Part shown: positions 59,154-64,000 of the stretch, piece by piece
How positions within the stretch are numbered: position 1 is the first letter of the stretch
Layout: each line of letters opens with the position of its first letter
DNA from: Desulfocarbo indianensis
Lineage (GTDB): Bacteria > Desulfobacterota > Desulfarculia > Desulfarculales > Desulfarculaceae
DNA length: 64,000 bases
Assembly (NCBI GenBank): GCA_001184205.1
Contig: LBMP01000006.1
Location: forward strand, 124,001 to 188,000
Reading direction: 5' to 3'
The notes under the pieces: generated by a model
What the model saw: only the letters and a program-made list of their open reading frames with translations
Database searches by the model: none
What the model was told of the DNA's origin: nothing
Translations under genes and position numbers: made by a program

Positions 59154-61826
59154 CTAGGCTTTCCGCGCGCCCATGGCCGCCAGAATCTTTTCCGGCGTGG
59201 CCGGCAGATCGCAGATAAAAACCCCGATGGCGTCCTTGATGGCGTTGATCACGGCGGGCGCGGTGGGCACCATGCACATCTCCCCCACGCCGGTGCAGCC
59301 CAGGGGGCCCTTGTCGCGGGGCGTCTCCCGGATGATGACCTCGTGGGCGAAGGAGGTGTTGATGGTGGGGAACTTGAAGGTGCGCCAATCCTTGGTCTTG
59401 CCGGCCACGTATTGCTCGCGCAGGGCCAGGCCCACCCCCATGTCGGCCCCGCCTTCCAGTTGCCCGGTCAGGTTGAGCGGATTGATCACCGGCCCGGCGT
59501 CCACCGCGGTGGTCATCTTCAGCACGGAGACCTCTCCGCGCTCGGTGTCCACCTCCAGCTCCACCATCTGCACCGCGTGCACCTGGGATTCGAAAGATGG
59601 TCCCTGGCCGGTTTCCGGGTCCAGCGGCCCGGCGTCTTCGTTGTTCTTGCGGCCCAGGTAGCGCGCGGGTTTGCCGGCGGCCGTTAGTTCGCCGGCTGTG
59701 CGCGCGCCGCTGGCGGCCATGGCCTCCTTCAGCCGGTTGATGGCGTCCACCAGCGCGCCGCCGATCATGTAGGTGATGCGGCTGCCCGCCGCCGGGCCCG
59801 AGGCCGCGGTCTGATCGGTGGAGCGGGTGTGGAGGCGAACCTTGTCCAGCGGCAGGCCCATGAGCTGGGCGGCCAACTGGGTAAGCATGGAGTCGTTGCC
59901 CTCGCCGGGATCGGCCGCGGCCGCGTAGATGCTGAGGCCGCCGTCCTGGTCCAGCTCCACCGCCGCCACTGAGGAATCGCCCGGACCGCCGATGCCGAAG
60001 GAGCCGGTGGCCAGACCCACCCCCCGCCGCATGCGCCCATTTGAGGTTGCGGCGGCCTCTTGCTTGGCCTTTTGGTAATGGGGCCGCATGGCCTCCATCA
60101 GCTCGGGAATCGGCCATTGGCTGACCGCGCGGCCGGTGGACTTTTCCTGCCCCGGCTTCAGGAAATTTTGCAGGCGGAACTCGAAGGGGTCCAGGCCCAG
60201 CCGGTCGGCCAGCATTTCCATGGCCACCTCCAGGGCGAAGTTGACCTGGGGCGGCCCCGCGCCCCGGGCGGCCGCGCCCCAGGGGTTGTTGGTGTAGACC
60301 AGCTTGCTGTCGGCCTTGACGTTGGGAATATGGTAGGAGCCGGAAAGCATGAGCATGGCCCGGGTGACCACCACGTTGCCCATGGAATGGTAGGCGCCGT
60401 TATCCACCAGGATGTCGTTGCAATAGGCGGTGAGCTTGCCGCCGGCGTCCGCGGCCAGCTTGACGTCCATGCGGAAGGGATGGCGCTTGGGGGTCATGAG
60501 CATGGATTCATGCAGGCTGGGGATGTAGCGCACCGGCTGGCGGAAGTGGATGGCCGCCGCCGCGCAGAGGCCCTCGCTCACCACGTCGATCTTGATGCCG
60601 AACTGGCCGCCGGTGAAGGACTCTTCGTAGCGCATGTTTTCCCAGCCCAGGGCTTCCTGCAGCATGCCCAGGTGATGGTGGATGTTGATGCTGCGGCCCA
60701 CCACCACCAGTTGGGGCTCGTCCTCGTCGTCCTCATGATCCCAATAGGCCACGGTGGCCTCGGGCTCCAGGGGCGCCTGATGATTGAGCTGAGTTTGGAA
60801 GCGGGCCTCCATCACGGCGGCGGAGCGGGCCAGGGCGCTATCCGCGTCGCCTTTGATCTGGGGCTGGCGAAAGCAGAGGTTGGGCCGGTCGTGGTCGGCG
60901 TGCAGTTGCAGCGCGTCTTCGGCCATGGCCTCTTGCGGGCTGTGCAGCGCCGGCAGGGGCTCCAGCTCCACCGCCAGGACGCGGAGCGCGGCCTCGGCCT
61001 CGGCCTTGCTGCGGGCGGCCACCAGCGCGATGGCGTCGCCCACGTAGCGCACCCGGTCGGGGCACAGCACCGGACGGTCCGCCACCAGGTACTTGAGGAT
61101 GTTGGTGCCTCGGATGTCCTTGGCGGTCATCACCCCGGCCACGCCGGGCATGGCCTCGGCGGCGGCGGCGTCGATGGATTTAATAATGGCGTGCGGAACC
61201 TCGCTGCGCAGCACCGCAATTTCCAGCGCGCCGGGAATTTTATAATCGGCGGTGAAGCGGGCGACGCCGCAGGCCTTGGCCAGGGCCGAGGGCCGGGGAT
61301 GGGAAACGCCCATGGCGCCTTCCGAGGGCTTGGGCGCCACCTCTTGGGGGGTGGTTTCGCCGCGCAAGAAGCGCGCCGCCAGCCTGACCGCCGCGATGAT
61401 CTTGAGGTAGCCGGTGCAGCGGCAGAGGTTGCGCCGCAGGGCCTTTTTGATGGCGTCGTCGTCGGGGTCCGGGCTGCGGTCCAAAAGCGCCTTGGCGGCC
61501 ATGATGAGGCCGGGAGTGCAAAAGCCGCACTGCACGGCGCCCGCCAGGACAAAGGCCTGCTGGATCAGATGGGGATTGTCCGGGGTGCCCAGCCCCTCCA
61601 CGGTGATTACTTTGGCTCCGTTCAGGCTTCTCAGTTTGGCCAGGCAGGACATCGCCGCCTTGCCGTCCACGATCACGGTGCAGGCTCCGCACTGGCCCTT
61701 TCGGTCGCAGGATTGTTTGGTCCCGATCAAACCCAAATCATCGCGCAGGTAGTCCAGCAGGACCTGATCCTTGTCCGCCAGCACCTCGCGCCGCAGACCG
61801 TTCACCTCGAAAACCACCTTTTTCAT
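59154..61826 (-). CDS. Mop-type aldehyde oxidoreductase, fused 2Fe-2S and Mo subunit (molybdenum hydroxylase III)
   Basis: An 890-residue protein from ATG 61826 (ribosome site GGGAGC), close to the ~907 residues of Desulfovibrio gigas Mop. Residues 1-160 hold two clusters (DRKGQCGACTVIVDG, QCGFCTPGLIM, NLCRCTGYLK). The rest is the Mo part: RVRYVGDAIALVAARS, TGGQFGIKIDVV, AARGAGPPQ and CTGVGEMCM with the catalytic Glu. The cofactor motif is DPGEGND, where most relatives have GQG. It has no FAD domain, as in Mop. Probably oxidises aldehydes to acids. A frame extension to 61988 lacks a ribosome site. Confidence 0.93.
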   Translation of the reverse strand: MKKVVFEVNGLRREVLADKDQVLLDYLRDDLGLIGTKQSCDRKGQCGACTVIVDGKAAMSCLAKLRSLNGAKVITVEGLGTPDNPHLIQQAFVLAGAVQCGFCTPGLIMAAKALLDRSPDPDDDAIKKALRRNLCRCTGYLKIIAAVRLAARFLRGETTPQEVAPKPSEGAMGVSHPRPSALAKACGVARFTADYKIPGALEIAVLRSEVPHAIIKSIDAAAAEAMPGVAGVMTAKDIRGTNILKYLVADRPVLCPDRVRYVGDAIALVAARSKAEAEAALRVLAVELEPLPALHSPQEAMAEDALQLHADHDRPNLCFRQPQIKGDADSALARSAAVMEARFQTQLNHQAPLEPEATVAYWDHEDDEDEPQLVVVGRSINIHHHLGMLQEALGWENMRYEESFTGGQFGIKIDVVSEGLCAAAAIHFRQPVRYIPSLHESMLMTPKRHPFRMDVKLAADAGGKLTAYCNDILVDNGAYHSMGNVVVTRAMLMLSGSYHIPNVKADSKLVYTNNPWGAAARGAGPPQVNFALEVAMEMLADRLGLDPFEFRLQNFLKPGQEKSTGRAVSQWPIPELMEAMRPHYQKAKQEAAATSNGRMRRGVGLATGSFGIGGPGDSSVAAVELDQDGGLSIYAAAADPGEGNDSMLTQLAAQLMGLPLDKVRLHTRSTDQTAASGPAAGSRITYMIGGALVDAINRLKEAMAASGARTAGELTAAGKPARYLGRKNNEDAGPLDPETGQGPSFESQVHAVQMVELEVDTERGEVSVLKMTTAVDAGPVINPLNLTGQLEGGADMGVGLALREQYVAGKTKDWRTFKFPTINTSFAHEVIIRETPRDKGPLGCTGVGEMCMVPTAPAVINAIKDAIGVFICDLPATPEKILAAMGARKA

Positions 61827-61986
61827 CGCCTGCTCCCAACTGGCTCCAACTCGATGCAATGTTTCTATGTCGTTGATTGGTCGCGTGGAGTTTAGGGTAA
61901 TGGACTGAAGCAATAATATCACTAAAGCCCATGCAAGCCTGTCTTCCGGCCGAGCTTTTAGCCATGGCGGGAATTCCGCAATCCGC

Positions 61987-62019
61987 AAAAGAAAGCCCGC
62001 GCGAAGGTCTCGCGCGGGC
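61987..62019 (-). terminator. rho-independent terminator of the protease gene
   Basis: GCCCGCGCGA (61995-62004) and TCGCGCGGGC (62010-62019) form a perfect 10-bp stem with a 5-base loop. On the minus strand it is followed by TTTCTTTT. It lies 65 bases after the protease stop and insulates it from the aldehyde oxidoreductase operon. Confidence 0.9.
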
Positions 62020-62083
62020 CTAAGGATTGCTTTAATGATAGGGCCGTGCTGCCGGCCCCACGCTTAGGGCTGGAAGCCCTGGT

Positions 62084-62956
62084 TTATTTTTGGGCCTTGG
62101 CCGTATCCAGCATGCGGGGGAAGTTGGAGTCGAAGTAGGGGCCCTGCACCATCTGGTCGCAAAAGGCATAGCCGGCGGAGACCACGCTGTTTACTTTCAG
62201 GCCATCCTCTTTTGATATGAGCCAGGGGCCTCCCGAGGAGCCGCTGGTGAAGGACGACCCCACCCAAATCGGTTTGGGCTCGCCCATGCTGTCGTTGGCC
62301 GCGCCGAAGGCGGATTCGTTATACCAGAGACGGTAGCCGTCGTAGGCGGGCTCTCCCGGATAGCCGGCTTGCTGCCAGGTGTGATAATAGCCCTCTGTCC
62401 AGGCCGTGCCCAGCCAGCCGGTGGTGTGGCCCGGCGTGCTGTGCAATTTCACCATGGCGTAGTCGAAACGGAAATCGCCGTAATTGATCCACGACGCCCA
62501 GGCCCAAAGGTATTTTCCGTAATGCAGGCCGAAGGGAGCCGAATCGTTGCGATAGCCCGGCACGAATACCATCTGGCTGGACCACACGCCGTTGTAGACC
62601 ACGCAATGGCCGGCGGTTATGATCAGGTTTGCTTCCACCAGGGAGGCGCTGCAGGCGTACCATTGGTCGCCCTGCTTGACGAAGAGCCTGCCAATGGCTG
62701 AATGGGGATAGGCGGTGGTGTTGGTTTCCTCCCAGGTGCGATAAGGCGAGGGAGGGCAGGAGGGCGTTTCGCTGACGCCGAAGGGGGAGTCCAGTTTCAC
62801 GTCCAGGGGTTTGGCCTGGGCGGCGATTTCCGCCAGGTTCAGTTCGGACAGGCTGAAATCGCGTTCTATCTCCTTGCCCACCAGTTCCGGACCGGCCCAG
62901 GCCGGAGCCCAGAGGGCCGTCAACAGCAGCATCAGCATCAACAGCTTGAATTTCAT
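62084..62956 (-). CDS. secreted trypsin-like serine protease (V8/Glu-endopeptidase type)
   Basis: A 290-residue protein with signal peptide about 1-21 (TALWAPAWA) and a ~60-residue propeptide-like segment. The catalytic triad is visible: His in LIITAGHCVV, Asp in RFDYAMVKL and Ser in TSGSSGGPWLI. The layout (SAIGRLFV, CSASLV, TAGHC) fits S1B bacterial proteases that act outside the cytoplasm. No partner gene or inhibitor is adjacent; it has its own terminator. Substrate unknown. Confidence 0.9.
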   Translation of the reverse strand: MKFKLLMLMLLLTALWAPAWAGPELVGKEIERDFSLSELNLAEIAAQAKPLDVKLDSPFGVSETPSCPPSPYRTWEETNTTAYPHSAIGRLFVKQGDQWYACSASLVEANLIITAGHCVVYNGVWSSQMVFVPGYRNDSAPFGLHYGKYLWAWASWINYGDFRFDYAMVKLHSTPGHTTGWLGTAWTEGYYHTWQQAGYPGEPAYDGYRLWYNESAFGAANDSMGEPKPIWVGSSFTSGSSGGPWLISKEDGLKVNSVVSAGYAFCDQMVQGPYFDSNFPRMLDTAKAQK

Positions 62957-63245
62957 CTTTGCATCCTCGCCAGGTCTTCGAATTTTTCGGTCCAGCGGGC
63001 GGCGCTCGCTGCCAGCCCCAAAAAACTAAACTAGTAACGAGTGAAGTAGCATTTTATAGGTGATCGTCGCGATTGTTCAAGTCGAAATTGGGTGAAATCT
63101 TGTCATATATGCCAACGCCTTACCGGAGGGGTTATTTAAAGAGGGGTGTCTGGGCGGTCATATATCGCTTCTGGTATAGTGCCACCATGGGTTCCATAAC
63201 GGGGCCTTGCCCGGCAACCCGCAACCCTCACGAACGTCGAACGTC

Positions 63246-64000
63246 ATGGCCAAAAGGCCCAAAACCCATCCGTCCCCGGCAAAAAAGAAGCGGTCGCCAG
63301 CGCGGAACGCGAAAAAGGCAAGCCGCCGCGGAGCCTTTTCCTGGCGCTGGCTGGGCGTGAAATCCGCCCTGTGGGCCATTTTGATCCTGGCCGCGGCCGG
63401 CGGCTTATACGCCTGGTATTTATCGCACACCATAGAATCACGTTTCGCCGGGCGGCTCTGGAGCATCCCCTCCAGGATTTACGCGGACAGCACCATGCTC
63501 TTCGCCGGCCAGGCCCGCGACCAGCGGCAAGTGCTGGCCATCCTGGCGGCCCTGGGTTATCGCCGGGATTGGGACGGCGGCCTGGCCCCCGGCCAGTACC
63601 GGCTTGCCCCCCAGGGCCTGGAGGTATGCCTGCGGCCGCTGGCCATGCCGGGCCACGGCCGCGCCGCCCTGGCCGTGGGCCTGAGCTTCGACCGCAGCGG
63701 CATCAGGGACATCCGCCGCCTGGATGGAAAGGGTTCGCCGGGGGTGGTGGAGTTGGAGCCCCGGCAGATCGCCCAGTTGTTCGGCCCGGAACGGGAGAGC
63801 CGCATCGTGGTTTCCCGCTCGCAGATACCCCTGCATTTGACCAGGGCGGTGCTGGCCGCCGAGGACGCTGATTTCTACCAGCATCCCGGCGTGGACTTGT
63901 TCGGGGTCCTGCGCGCGCTGTGGGTGAACCTGAAGGCCGGCGGCATACGCCAAGGCGGCTCCACCATTACCCAGCAATTGGCCAAGAGCTATTTCCTGAC
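63246..64000 (+). CDS. bifunctional penicillin-binding protein 1B-like, 3' end beyond the window
   Basis: The plus strand reads open from ATG 63246 to the right edge (251 residues). A Lys/Arg-rich cytoplasmic start is followed by one helix (SALWAILILAAAGGLYAWYL), a UB2H-like region (ILAALGYRRDWDGG, AVGLSFDRSGI), and the start of the GT51 glycosyltransferase: AVLAAEDADFYQHPGVD, with the catalytic Glu, and GGSTITQQLAKSYFL. These build and cross-link peptidoglycan at the outer face of the inner membrane. The transpeptidase part is outside the window. Confidence 0.93.
   Translation, partial: MAKRPKTHPSPAKKKRSPARNAKKASRRGAFSWRWLGVKSALWAILILAAAGGLYAWYLSHTIESRFAGRLWSIPSRIYADSTMLFAGQARDQRQVLAILAALGYRRDWDGGLAPGQYRLAPQGLEVCLRPLAMPGHGRAALAVGLSFDRSGIRDIRRLDGKGSPGVVELEPRQIAQLFGPERESRIVVSRSQIPLHLTRAVLAAEDADFYQHPGVDLFGVLRALWVNLKAGGIRQGGSTITQQLAKSYFL

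Overview
The window is GC-rich, gene-dense chromosomal DNA from a Gram-negative anaerobe, most likely a Desulfobacterota (deltaproteobacterial) lineage such as the Desulfarculales. The evidence is three TonB-dependent receptors, two FeoA/FeoB sets, three xanthine-dehydrogenase-type molybdenum hydroxylases, a ferredoxin-linked 2-oxoacid oxidoreductase, a DsrC/TusE-like protein and a TRAP transporter. The taxon is an inference. I saw no rRNA, tRNA, CRISPR array, insertion sequence or phage gene.

1-13.6 kb, iron acquisition: a TonB-dependent receptor cut by the left edge, a DtxR-type metalloregulator with a Cys-rich tail, a PchR-like AraC regulator, a second receptor followed directly by feoA-feoB, an isoprenylcysteine-methyltransferase-like gene, and a third receptor followed by two small membrane proteins (one oxidase-subunit-I-like, one DUF4405 cytochrome-like). 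13.6-16.4 kb: modC-modA-modB behind a good ModE-type operator.

16.6-34.1 kb, minus strand: one long co-directional iron/metal island. Read in transcription order it starts at a near-consensus promoter overlapped by a DtxR-like palindrome and runs feoA, feoB, a FeoB-associated Cys-rich peptide, two small periplasmic proteins, a GGDEF protein, an ABC exporter set, a second DUF4198 protein, and then the most interesting block (24.5-16.6 kb). That block holds two P-type metal ATPases with an N-terminal H-x-[IL]-P-G-R-x-R motif, a free-standing domain with the same motif, a Gly/Pro/Gln-rich repeat protein, a MamC-like Gly/Ala-rich membrane protein, a Tyr-rich single-span protein, a two-helix bis-His peptide and a protein made of three FeoA-like domains. 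The layout resembles ferrosome (fez) iron-organelle clusters with a magnetosome-like MamC component added. I regard this as the candidate new system.

35.2-55.4 kb, plus strand: a catabolic island under a GntR regulator with a perfect 20-bp palindromic operator. It has molybdenum hydroxylase I (FAD, 2Fe-2S and Mo subunits), a TRAP transporter, a cupin, a DUF2848 protein, a nitrilase-family amidase, a PreA-like reductase, molybdenum hydroxylase II (with a split Mo subunit), KorA/KorB, CoxD- and CoxE-like maturation factors and a YqeB/EF2563-like protein of the selenium-dependent molybdenum hydroxylase system. Together this suggests uptake, hydroxylation, reduction and hydrolysis of a (probably N-heterocyclic) aromatic substrate; the substrate itself cannot be read from the sequence.

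55.4-64 kb: a CstA-family carrier; a minus-strand operon of Mop-type aldehyde oxidoreductase, a TusE-like protein and an EF2568-like cysteine desulfurase; a secreted trypsin-like protease; and the start of a bifunctional penicillin-binding protein cut by the right edge. Molybdate uptake at 14 kb and the sulfur/selenium-handling genes at 54-59 kb plausibly serve all three molybdenum enzymes.
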